Assembly: GCA_008704415.1 (NCBI GenBank)
Contig: VXIS01000359.1
Coordinates: 1 to 45,284, forward strand
Length of the DNA stretch: 45,284 nt
Origin: Sphaerosporella brunnea
Taxonomy: Eukaryota; Ascomycota; Pezizomycetes; Pezizales; Pyronemataceae
Direction: 5' to 3'
This document shows, piece after piece, positions 10,972-18,772 of the stretch (position 1 is the stretch's first letter; every line of letters begins with the position of its first letter). The notes under the pieces are model-generated. The model was not told the DNA's origin. It did not search any database and saw only the letters and a program-made list of their open reading frames with translations. A program made the translations under genes and the position numbers.

Positions 10972-13468
10972 CTAATCAGTCTCCAGCTCGAATGATGCTT
11001 GGCGAGCTAAGGTACATACCTTCATTTGAACAACGGAGGCCAACAGCAACAGTAACTGCTTCAACTGTGGAACCTTGGATGGAACCTCCAGAAGCCTTTC
11101 ATTTTTCAATACACATATATAGCCTTTCGGATGGCACAACCGCAACATCATGAGCGCGCGGCCCGCGGTGATAAACCCCACGACCTGCAATTTCTTGACA
11201 AGAGTAGGTTCATGCTCCACGATCTGATGCAGCCGGTCAAGCATATCTCGCAAAGCTCTGACGAGTTTCTGGGTATCACGCAACCACTTTGTTGACGATG
11301 TACCGCCATCAAGTGTGCGCGCAACCTCCATACCACCGTACTCATGAGAATCGTCTTCCACGCTGCGTATAATTCCATCAAGGCGCGGGCCGGACTTCAT
11401 CCGCATCCTTGTGTCGGTACGCTCACGGTTTTTGCGTATAGCAGTGGCGCGGCATGTGGCTTCTACTCTGAAGCAATGAAAGTCAGCAAAGTAGGTGGAA
11501 CAGCGGAGTTAAAAACAGATATTACCGTTGGATGGATATGTCGTCAAAGGACAGAAAGCAATCGTCGAGAAGGGACCAAACATGTATCGAATACCAGCCT
11601 TCAAGATGGTCCTTGCGCAAGAGTTGTCCAGACTCGAAGAGTACTAGACTGTTGCAGTCAACATCAAGGGCCGTGGCCGGGATACACAGGGGCTACATAC
11701 AACGCGCGTAATACATTATCGGCCCATTCCGAGTCAAAATGCAGAGCTCGGTCATAAGGAGTGCCCACGGGCCGGTAAGGTACGGTTTCCAAGACGCGTC
11801 GCAGGTCTGCAGTGGTTTGAACCTTGTCATGGTCAACATCTAGGCAACTGCTGGTTTAAATAGGATGGGTACATTATGAAAGCGGGCCAACGATCTCGCA
11901 AATTCGGCGTTCGGTTCTGGCAACGGAGGAACGCTGGAACAGATCTCCTCCCATTCCTTGTCGGTGAACCACTTCTTCATCATATCGTTTCCGAGGTCGA
12001 TAGTCCAATCGCGAACCAAACTGTCGGGAAAAGAATCATCACACTCGCCGCAGTTGGCTTCGTAGGCTGCATAGAGAACATCTTCAACCGCACGCTCGGA
12101 GCATGTGAGAATCCATTTCTTGCCACGGTTAAAGCCGGCGAATGAACTTTGAAAGGCAGCCTCCAAAGTTAAGGTTTCGTCAGGTTCCGTGTCGGATGGA
12201 GGTTCAACCGCATCTTCTGTTCCGGTGCCTTGAATTTCGCTTCGTTGATATGCGTCGCCAGTGATAGTAGAATTTATGACCATATGTCCGACATGGCCGA
12301 CATGGACATTTCCGACATTTTCGACATTTTCGACATTGAGGTGATCGCTGGGCGGCTGTGATTTGTTCGCACGGGCTCTATCCGAGGCACGAGTACGTTT
12401 CTGTCGACACAACCCAATAAAACAGTGAGAACGGGACCACGCTGGACGATAGGGTAGGGCTTGTGCCGAGCACAATATAAACGAGCATAGAAGGTCGTTT
12501 GTGGAGCATAGAAGGTCCTGCCCAATACCCACACGGCCAGTACAAAGCGAGCATAGGAGATCGCTTAAGGGAGCATAGAAGGTCCCCGAGGTCACCATCA
12601 TCACTGCTGAACGAGGGGGCAGGCTGGGCACGAGCATAGAAGGTCCCGCCCAATGGATGCCTGCCCTCGGCCAAAGCGAGCATAGAAGATCGCTTAAGGG
12701 AGCATAGAAGGTCCCTGAGCAGAGGGAGGGCAATGTAAACGAGCATAGAAGGTCGTTTATGGAGCATAGAAGGTCCTGCCGTGCCCTCAAAGCCAGGTCA
12801 AAGCAAGCATAGAAGGTCGCTTAAGGGAGCATAGAAGGTCCCCGGGCAGGCTGGGCATTATGCTGAGCACAGGAGCATAGAAGGTCCTGCCCAATAAATG
12901 CCGTACCCTCTTGACTAGGCCAAAGCGAGCATAGGAGATCGCTCAGGGGAGCATAGAAGGTCCCTAGTGGACAAGGACAGGCTGGGCATTGTGCTGTGCA
13001 CAAATAAACGAGCGTAGAAGATCGTTTATGGAGCATAGAAGGTCCTGCCCAATAGATGCCGTGTCCTCACGACCGAGGCAAGCGAGCATAGGAGGTCGCT
13101 TATGGGGGCATAGAAGCAGAGGGCAGGCAATATAAACGAGCATAGAAGGTCGTTCATATGGAGCATAGAAGGTCCTGCCGTGCCCTCATGACCATGCCAA
13201 AGCGAGCATAGAAGATCGCTTAGGGGGAGGCCGATTGCAACACCAACACGGCGGAACGCACCTTGTTGTAGTATGAAGTGAGAAGAGTGTCAGCGCGGTC
13301 GCGACACTGTTCGTCGCAGCAATTCTGTTTGCAAGAGGCGATTTTTCGGAGTGTAGCCACCCACGAGCCGGATATGTCGCGTTGCTTTCGGGCTCGATAG
13401 AATCGCATGTAGCTTTCGAGATTCCAGTCGCTGGGGGACAGTTCGAAGAATGCCGTTCTGTGTGCCAT
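10972..13468 (-). CDS. Five-exon uncharacterised fungal protein; intron 1 holds the hairpin array
   Basis: Predicted exons, in transcript order: 13468-13262, 12400-11873, 11822-11701, 11648-11526 and 11467-10972, giving about 491 residues with phase kept at every junction. Introns 2-4 (50, 52, 58 bases) have good signals, e.g. GTATGT...TTGACTGCAACAG and GTAATA...GCTGAC...TTCAG. Intron 1 (13261-12401, GTGCGT...GACAG) is 861 bases long. The protein starts MAHRTAFFELSPSDWN, has a short 9-bp-encoded repeat (VENVENVGNVHVGHVGH), an acidic stretch, then a conserved-looking C-terminal half (RLDGIIR...YGGMEVAR...KLVRALRDMLDRL...LQVVGFITAGR...PKGYICVLK...LEVP). This resembles a widespread family of uncharacterised fungal proteins I recall; a degenerate PD-(D/E)XK nuclease fold is only a guess. 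A GTATGT donor near 11017 suggests an alternative last exon. Confidence 0.65.
12401..13261 (-). other. 861-base intron 1, host of the hairpin array
   Basis: In the minus-strand sense it runs from AAG|GTGCGTTCC at 13262/13261 to GTCGACAG|AAACG at 12401/12400. Joining at these sites keeps phase 0 and links exon 1 to the downstream frame. An alternative is that a stop at about 13220 ends a short separate gene. It is roughly fifteen times longer than the other introns of this gene, almost wholly because of the repeat array. Confidence 0.6.
12479..13221. repeat. Array of 21 covarying hairpin repeats with conserved loop GCATAGAAGG
   Basis: Each unit is a 10-base loop, GCATAGAAGG (variants GCATAGAAGA, GCATAGGAGA, GCGTAGAAGA), inside a perfect or near-perfect stem. 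Units: 12479-12500, 12503-12518, 12545-12566, 12569-12586, 12631-12646 (weak), 12674-12695, 12697-12716, 12736-12759, 12761-12776, 12801-12822 (one mismatch), 12825-12842, 12870-12889, 12923-12943, 12947-12964, 13004-13029, 13030-13045, 13080-13101, 13104-13117 (truncated), 13135-13154, 13160-13175, 13200-13221. Stems are AAACGA/TCGTTT (up to 8 bp with flanks), AAGCGA/TCGCTT, GGGA/TCCC, CAGGA/TCCTG or GGA/TCC. Both stem sides change together while the loop stays fixed. In the transcript of the host gene the loop reads CCTTCTATGC. Confidence 0.9.
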
Positions 13469-14156
13469 GACTAGAGGGCTCGTTGTCGGGTAGCCCCCCT
13501 AAGAAACCGCGGAAAAGACAGCGAAAGAGCGATGGTGACAAAAACGTCCGAAAGGAGCGAACGAGGTGGTAAGGTAGAGATGACGCGACAGAAACATCGT
13601 GAAAGGTGACAAGAAGGGGCGAGGGATTATAGGTGAAGTTCGAACGGGAGCGAAAAAGAGGGCTGGGGAGACAGATAATGAAGGGGCTGGGGGGTGGGGA
13701 GACACCTAATGAGGGGGCTGGGGGAACCGGTTGGCAGAGTTTTCTTGGCGCCTTGGCGGGCGGGGTTCCCTCCGCCGACTTTTACTCGATTGGGTTCCAA
13801 TACAAGCCATCACTCGCTTTTTCCTTTTGTGGTTAAAACTTGGCACTCCAAAATCCGGTTTCCGTGATGCCAAGAAATAGGAATTACTTAGTTAGCCTAA
13901 AGAACTGCCGAGTGACATCACATGAATTTCAACACAGAATGACTTCTATGTGAACAGTGAGAAATGGCATACCGGAGCTACTTAGTATTCCCAGAAAGTG
14001 GCGAAGTGCTACGATTTTCTCTCACTAAAAATAAACTCTCGACAAAACGCTTCTCCCTCGGCACCACAGAGTAAGTAGAGTACCCAAAATCCCACAAAAA
14101 CATCAAGACATTTTCCTCTTCCCCTAGCGTACCGTTTCCAACTCTCCATCCACAGC
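13469..14156. other. Promoter side of five-exon gene; G-rich block
   Basis: There is no gene here. At 13660-13730 a GGGGCTGGGG-type motif repeats about three times with G-runs of 4-6 on the plus strand, a possible G-quadruplex about 200 bases upstream of the minus-strand start at 13468. Confidence 0.45.
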
Positions 14157-14645
14157 CTAAATCTTGCTCTGCTCCGTTTGCTCGATCGGGGGAACAGAAT
14201 AGCCCTCCAGCACGACCTCGTTCTTCTCCGCCCAAACGCGCCTGAGACGTTCCTCCTCCTCAGTAGCCCCAAACGGCGGGCGAAGGCCGTCGACGACCCA
14301 CAGCTCGCTGGGCAAGTTATCGACGTTAACCTCCCAGTGCATGCCCTTGCCCTTTGTGTACGGCTCGATGACATCGTTGTACTTCTGCATGAACCCGCGC
14401 ATCTTCGCGACCTCGTCCGGCTTGTAGTTGCGCGCGATGTGCTGGACCACGATGCGCACAAAGTTGCTTTGCGGCCCGCGCCCGCCGACGAAGAAGTCTG
14501 AGGCTGCGACGGGACGGAAGATCACCACCACCCAGAACGCGGGGAGGCTGGCGGCCGTGTAGATCCCGGTGATGTCGTCGACTAGTGCTTGCTTTTCTGA
14601 GGCGCTGTAGAGGCCCGGCGGGTGGTAGATCAAGTGGAGAGGCAT
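14157..14645 (-). CDS. Tautomerase superfamily protein (Tautomerase_3, cis-CaaD-like)
   Basis: 162 residues in one exon from the ATG at 14645. The protein begins MPLHLIYHPPGLYSASEKQALVDDIT: the proline right after the start methionine is the catalytic base of this superfamily once Met is removed. The pattern and size (about 140-160 residues, two fused beta-alpha-beta units) fit the fungal Tautomerase_3 family, related to cis-3-chloroacrylic acid dehalogenase and 4-oxalocrotonate tautomerases. The segment FFVGGRGPQSNFVRIVVQHIAR carries likely substrate-binding arginines. The actual substrate cannot be read from sequence. It is cytosolic. It diverges from the oxidoreductase gene with about 440 bases between starts, which suggests a shared promoter and a joint catabolic role. 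Confidence 0.85.
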   Translation of the reverse strand: MPLHLIYHPPGLYSASEKQALVDDITGIYTAASLPAFWVVVIFRPVAASDFFVGGRGPQSNFVRIVVQHIARNYKPDEVAKMRGFMQKYNDVIEPYTKGKGMHWEVNVDNLPSELWVVDGLRPPFGATEEEERLRRVWAEKNEVVLEGYSVPPIEQTEQSKI

Positions 14646-15086
14646 TTCGATGGTGTTTTAAACAAAAATGGAAATGCTTGAATCGTGTTGGTGGTGATGC
14701 TCGGGTGGTCGGTTTGTGTTTTAGAGATGCCAGACTGCATTTTTATACCCTTTTAATGGCGTGCGATCTTGTCCGCGGTCCGTGATGGCCGGCGGTGATC
14801 AGGCAATACAATCGGCGCATTTCCAACATTTGGAGTTCTTTGGGTTCGTCGATTACTGATTCCCGAGAACTCGGCCCGTTTAGTGATCCAAGAAGCCTCG
14901 GTCCGTTTAGTGATCCGAGAGGCCTGCCGCGGCTAACCAGAGTACCAGCTGGGGTCGATCCTTGCGGGAACTAACCGAACATGGACGCGGGGCGGCGGCA
15001 ACGTACCTGGCCGCCAACCCCACTCCGTGACCCGTGCCGCCTCGCAACTTGATCGCACAACATCGTCTCCAACCCACAGCATCCCA
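14646..15086. promoter_or_regulatory. Shared divergent promoter region
   Basis: These 441 bases separate the tautomerase (minus) and oxidoreductase (plus) start codons. A near-direct repeat, CGGNCCGTTTAGTGATCC(A/G)AGA, occurs twice at about 14873-14892 and 14900-14921 and could be a regulator site. A TATAAAA-like sequence (read on the minus strand, near 14741-14746) lies about 95 bases before the tautomerase start. Confidence 0.4.
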
Positions 15087-16220
15087 ATGGCGCAAAGGAA
15101 GCTCCGCGTCGGCCTCATCGGAGCCGGCGAAGTAGCGCAAGTCGTGCATCTTCCGGCTCTAGGCCTGCTGTCGCATCTCTACGAGGCCTATGCCATCACC
15201 GACATTTCCGCCGCCGCAGTCCAGCACTGCGCGCAGAAATTCCGGATCCCGCGCACTTACCCCACAGCCGATGCACTGATCGCCGATCCCGACGTCGACG
15301 TGGTCTTCATCCTCACTTCTGACGAGTTCCACGCCGAGTACACCATCGCCGCATTGGCGGCGAATAAGCATGTCATGCTCGAGAAGCCCATCACGCTGTC
15401 TCTGCCCTCAGCGCAGCGCATGCTCGCAGCCGAGGAAAAGTCACAGGGGAGGGTATTCGTAGGCTACATGCGACGGTACGCGCCGTCGTTCACCTCCACC
15501 TTCCTTTCGGAGGTGGCCACGATGCCAAAAATCAAGCATGCCTTTGTGCGGGACATCGTAGGGCCGAATGCGCATTTCGTCAGCCAGTCCGGGACCTCGC
15601 CGGAGAAGTTCACAGATTTCCCCGCCACCGCTGGCGCGGAACGCGACACCCGTCTGGCAGCATTGTTCCAAGAGGCGTTCCCCCACAACCAAGAAATCAC
15701 GGACGAAAAGAAGCTGTTCTGTCGATTTCTGGGTTCTTTGGGATCTCATGATCTTTCGCTGATGCGGGAGGCGATCGGATTCCCGGATTCCGTGGCTGGC
15801 GTCTCCTGCAATGAACCCTTTTACTCCGCCATCTTCAACTACACCCACCCCGCCTCCGGCCAGAAGTTCTCGGTCACCTATGAGACCGGGATCGATAACG
15901 TCCCGCGCTTTGATGCGCAGATGTCTGTGTTTGGCGAGGACAAGGCCGTGACCATCAAGTACGACACGCCGTATGTTAAGGCGCTACCGATCGAGGTCAC
16001 GGTGGTGGAGAAGGATCCAGAGACGGGGGGTAGGATTGAAAAGAAGGTGCTGGCGAGCTATGAGGATGCCTACACGTCTGAGCTGAGGCATCTTTATCGC
16101 GCGGTTGTGGAAGGCGCAGAAATCAAAACTAACCTTCAGGATGCTGTCTATGACTTGAAGATATTTGACATGCTCTACCGCGCTGCGTGGCCTGCGGAGA
16201 ATTGGGATGGAACGGATTGA
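15087..16220 (+). CDS. GFO/IDH/MocA-family NAD(P)-dependent oxidoreductase
   Basis: 377 residues from the ATG at 15087 (ATCCCAATGG context; the frame upstream has no ATG). The N-terminal Rossmann fold shows RVGLIGAGEVAQ (residues 7-18) for NAD(P) binding and the family hallmark EKP (99-101, in MLEKPITLSLPSAQRML). The C-terminal part, with GSLGSHDLSLMREAIGFP, fits the GFO/IDH/MocA alpha/beta domain: the histidine after GS lies where this family has its catalytic histidine. Members oxidise or reduce sugars, inositols and related polyols; the substrate here is unknown. It is cytosolic and needs no intron. The divergent tautomerase neighbour hints at a small catabolic module. Confidence 0.87.
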   Translation: MAQRKLRVGLIGAGEVAQVVHLPALGLLSHLYEAYAITDISAAAVQHCAQKFRIPRTYPTADALIADPDVDVVFILTSDEFHAEYTIAALAANKHVMLEKPITLSLPSAQRMLAAEEKSQGRVFVGYMRRYAPSFTSTFLSEVATMPKIKHAFVRDIVGPNAHFVSQSGTSPEKFTDFPATAGAERDTRLAALFQEAFPHNQEITDEKKLFCRFLGSLGSHDLSLMREAIGFPDSVAGVSCNEPFYSAIFNYTHPASGQKFSVTYETGIDNVPRFDAQMSVFGEDKAVTIKYDTPYVKALPIEVTVVEKDPETGGRIEKKVLASYEDAYTSELRHLYRAVVEGAEIKTNLQDAVYDLKIFDMLYRAAWPAENWDGTD

Positions 16221-16469
16221 AGGAAATAGATTTAGATAGCGTTTCAGAATATACACACGGGGATACTACTGGTATATTTCTTTGCTTTCGTGAGCCTAGG
16301 GTTCGATTCCGCTGAGTCTCCTCTTTGGTCCAAACAACTAAGGTGGGTCACTTCTGCTTAGATAGTTTAGAATGGTGGGTGTACATAACAAGGTTAGGCT
16401 TGGCCACGGTCGCGTAGGGGTTTCCCCTCTCTGACGGAACAACGAGCGACAACACCCCACAATCACAAA

Positions 16470-17201
16470 ATGGTCGACAATCCGAATCGAAAAAAGCGTT
16501 CGTATTCCAACATGACCAAGACGGACGCAGAGGCTCGGCTCGGCTTCAGAATAGGAGAACTCATCGAACACGCCGTTCCCGCTGCGAAGATGTTGTCTAA
16601 GATTGCAGATGAGAACGCCGTCAAGGAAACGAAGGAGAAAGTTTATCGAAACATTGTGGATTACATTGAAGTGGAAGGTTATCCTTCAGAGTCGAGATCG
16701 GACTTTAAGGAAGCGAACATCAGTGATTTGGTGTACGCCACGATGATCCCAATCATCTCTGACTTCAAACGCCAGACGAGATGCGCGCTGCGGTTCCAGA
16801 GGGAGGATAAAGAAATTGTGTCTGTGGACTCTGAGACAGGCGATACGGAGGCATTTGTCTTGATGGATTTCGTCTCGGTGGCGAAGGATAAATTTGTTTT
16901 TGTCGTCGAGGCAAAGAGGTCCTCTGTTGGAGAAGCGATGAAACAACTGCTACTGGCCATGAAAGATGCAAGGGATATCAACAATGGAGGCACAGTCTAC
17001 GGATTCACTACGACCGGCGACATCTGGCAAATGGTATCTTACAATGGAGAAGCGTTCGAGGTGACGGAACAGTTTTTTGCACTTTTTCCGCGCATGCACG
17101 AAGAGAAGGAACGATGGCTGAAGGATTTTTCTATTCTTGTTGATTGTATGTACGTTGCCCTTGAGCAAAGGCGGGATTGTGGAGGAATGATTGAAGGTTG
17201 A
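16470..17201 (+). CDS. Uncharacterised fungal protein with PD-(D/E)XK nuclease-like core
   Basis: 243 residues from the ATG at 16470 in one exon. The centre reads LMDFVSVAKDKFVFVVEAKRS: Asp133, then Glu147-Ala-Lys149 on a hydrophobic strand, the D-x13-ExK spacing of a restriction-endonuclease-like fold. It is followed by a helix (VGEAMKQLLLAMKDARD) and a strand-turn YGFTTTGDIWQMVSY. The N-terminus is basic (NRKKR). I recall similar proteins as uncharacterised multi-copy families in fungi; no function is established. They could be mobile-element or conflict-related nucleases, but nothing here proves nuclease activity. The gene faces a fragmentary minus-strand gene. Confidence 0.65.
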   Translation: MVDNPNRKKRSYSNMTKTDAEARLGFRIGELIEHAVPAAKMLSKIADENAVKETKEKVYRNIVDYIEVEGYPSESRSDFKEANISDLVYATMIPIISDFKRQTRCALRFQREDKEIVSVDSETGDTEAFVLMDFVSVAKDKFVFVVEAKRSSVGEAMKQLLLAMKDARDINNGGTVYGFTTTGDIWQMVSYNGEAFEVTEQFFALFPRMHEEKERWLKDFSILVDCMYVALEQRRDCGGMIEG

Positions 17202-17295
17202 GTTGCCTGGTGGAGTTTTCCCCAAGGGTCCGGGTCCCAGACGAAACATCTAAAGCGAAAGCATCCTGAATTTCGTGACAAAATGGCAGCGGACA
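17202..17295. other. Short gap between convergent frames
   Basis: Nothing seen. Confidence 0.4.
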
Positions 17296-17644
17296 CTAGA
17301 GGAAGAGGAGCAGGAGAGCACGGAGTGGAAGAGGGGAAGACCTGGTGACCCCTTCAATCAGGAGGTTCCGGAAGCTATCATATAATTCATCCTCCGCCTC
17401 TCTTTCCTCCACTTCGCGAGCATCAGCCGGTACGCCTTTATCCTTTAGCAGCTGCAAAATGCGTGGCCAGTTGTCTTCCTGAACAAGTCCATCACCGGAC
17501 CGTCGCTTTTTGCCCGCAGGTCCGGGTTCGAGGTTACAATTTAATCCTCCCTCCACATAATCGTCGTAGTCCCCAAGATCTTCTGCAAGCCCATCAAGAC
17601 CTCGTACTCGCAGCTTGTAAAATTTAGTTTTGCGTCTCTCTGCT
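17296..17644 (-). pseudogene. Gene fragment, coding up to the edge of MITE 2
   Basis: On the minus strand an open frame runs from about 17644 through QAERRKTKFYKLRVRGL, an acidic stretch (DLGDYDDYVEGG) and an amphipathic C-terminal segment (LQLLKDKGVPADAREVEE) to the stop at 17296. The composition is clearly protein-like. No ATG starts it upstream: a stop codon at about 17663 and then MITE 2 (17676-17944) block it. Across the MITE, minus-strand sequence at about 17945-18005 is again protein-like (MQRLVSREYLVVRKRNNGH) but in a different relative frame. It may be a gene broken by the element, or exons around an intron that holds it. I do not recognise the family. Confidence 0.45.
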
Positions 17645-17673
17645 TGGAAACTGGGGGGACCTCAAACTCACAC

Positions 17674-17946
17674 TACCGGATCTACTCGCTAATAAGGGGA
17701 TGTCGGCAATCTGGAAATCTCGCCGGGAGGGAGCGAGAACCCTGGGACTGGCAAACGTCCCGAAAATTTTTGGGTGGGCAATTCCATCGCATCCACTCCC
17801 AAACGATAGTTTGTAGCTTGCAAGCTTCCAGTTGATTCGCCATAAAAAATACTTTTATATTTGCCGCCTGGCTCGTCCCGCTCCCGCTCCCTCCCGGCGA
17901 GATTTCCAGATTGCCGGCACCTCCTTATTAGTGAGTAGATCCGGTA
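17674..17946. mobile_element. MITE 2, 269 bp, about 60-bp terminal inverted repeats
   Basis: CCGGATCTACTCGCTAATAA at 17676 is mirrored at 17944 as CCGGATCTACTCACTAATAA read from the other strand. The match continues for about 60 bases (through CGGCAATCTGGAAATCTCGC and CGGGAGGGAGCG) with about four differences. TA flanks both ends (17674-17675 and 17945-17946). There is no coding capacity and the interior is AT-rich. It is a non-autonomous element of Tc1/mariner-like type, unrelated in sequence to MITE 1. Confidence 0.8.
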
Positions 17947-18772
17947 TGGCCATTATTTCTTTTCCGCACTACTAAGTACTCCCGTGAGACGAGCCTCTGC
18001 ATCTTGTACTTGGTCTCTGGTCTAGCGCGATTGTTTATTACCTATTCCCCTTTGTTTGCAACTTCCGGCGTTGGAGGTTGATACGTATCGCTTTTGCTCG
18101 CCAGGGCCCAAGGCTAGAAACCAAAAAACAAATACAAATCGCAACCCGAGTAAGTTTCACAGAAACTCACTCGACCGGTTGGTATGTAGACTTTCTCGGC
18201 CGTGGGCCAAGCATCTGGCACCGAAGCCCGAATCTCAGAGGTCGACTAGGTAGCCAACCTGAGCTCTCCAGATCTGGGGCACCAATCCACAGGTAGGCCA
18301 GCCCACTCGATTCGCGCCACGTGCGCATTCCACAGACTCCCAGACACGTCTTTTTCTTCAGCCTCTCCCCCTCAGGGTCCGATCAACTTGCCCCCTAGGC
18401 CTCCCCTCTTCTCTGAGATAAACCCCTACTCCCAGCCCGGCCGTACTCAGATCTATATCGCGATGCCACAGAAACGTAACAGGGACGTAGACAGCGATGT
18501 AGAGGCGAGCTGTGAGTTTCCGTGCCGCCCTTGCTGGTGGTGCTGGTGGTTTTCTTGTTTTCGCGCACTGTGGATGGTGGATCGCGGCGGGGGATGCGGG
18601 TTTTGTGGGTTGTTTAGGGTGAGGGGGTGAGGGGGTGAGAGGTGATATATGTGAATGTTTGGACTGGATTTTGCGTTTTTGGAGAGTGAGATGAGTGAGC
18701 GAAGGGCCCCATATCAAGAAGCGGCAGCATAGAATCCTTTTTTCACTCCCCCACTTACCTTCACAGGAAAAT
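17947..18772. other. Upstream region of GTPase gene
   Basis: There is no complete gene. A short frame from the ATG at 18463 (MPQKRNRDVDSDVEAS) runs into a good donor (GTGAGT at 18512); the matching acceptor TTCACAG ends at 18766, just before the GTPase ATG. Joined in frame it meets a stop at once, so this is more likely a 5'-leader intron with a short upstream frame than an N-terminal exon. Confidence 0.4.

Noticed and set aside
12378..12790. Open frames encoding repeated FYAPLSDLLCS peptides across the array
   Set aside because: They follow from translating the 14-base repeat; frames shift between units, overlap one another, and fit an intron better.
12479..13221. CRISPR array
   Set aside because: The genome is eukaryotic, the spacing is irregular, the repeats are short hairpins in doublets, linkers are themselves repeated, and no cas-like genes are present.
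16299..16310. GGGTTCGATTCC, a tRNA B-box match
   Set aside because: The flanking bases do not form a T-stem (G opposite G at the third pair), and no A box, anticodon arm or acceptor stem is found around it.
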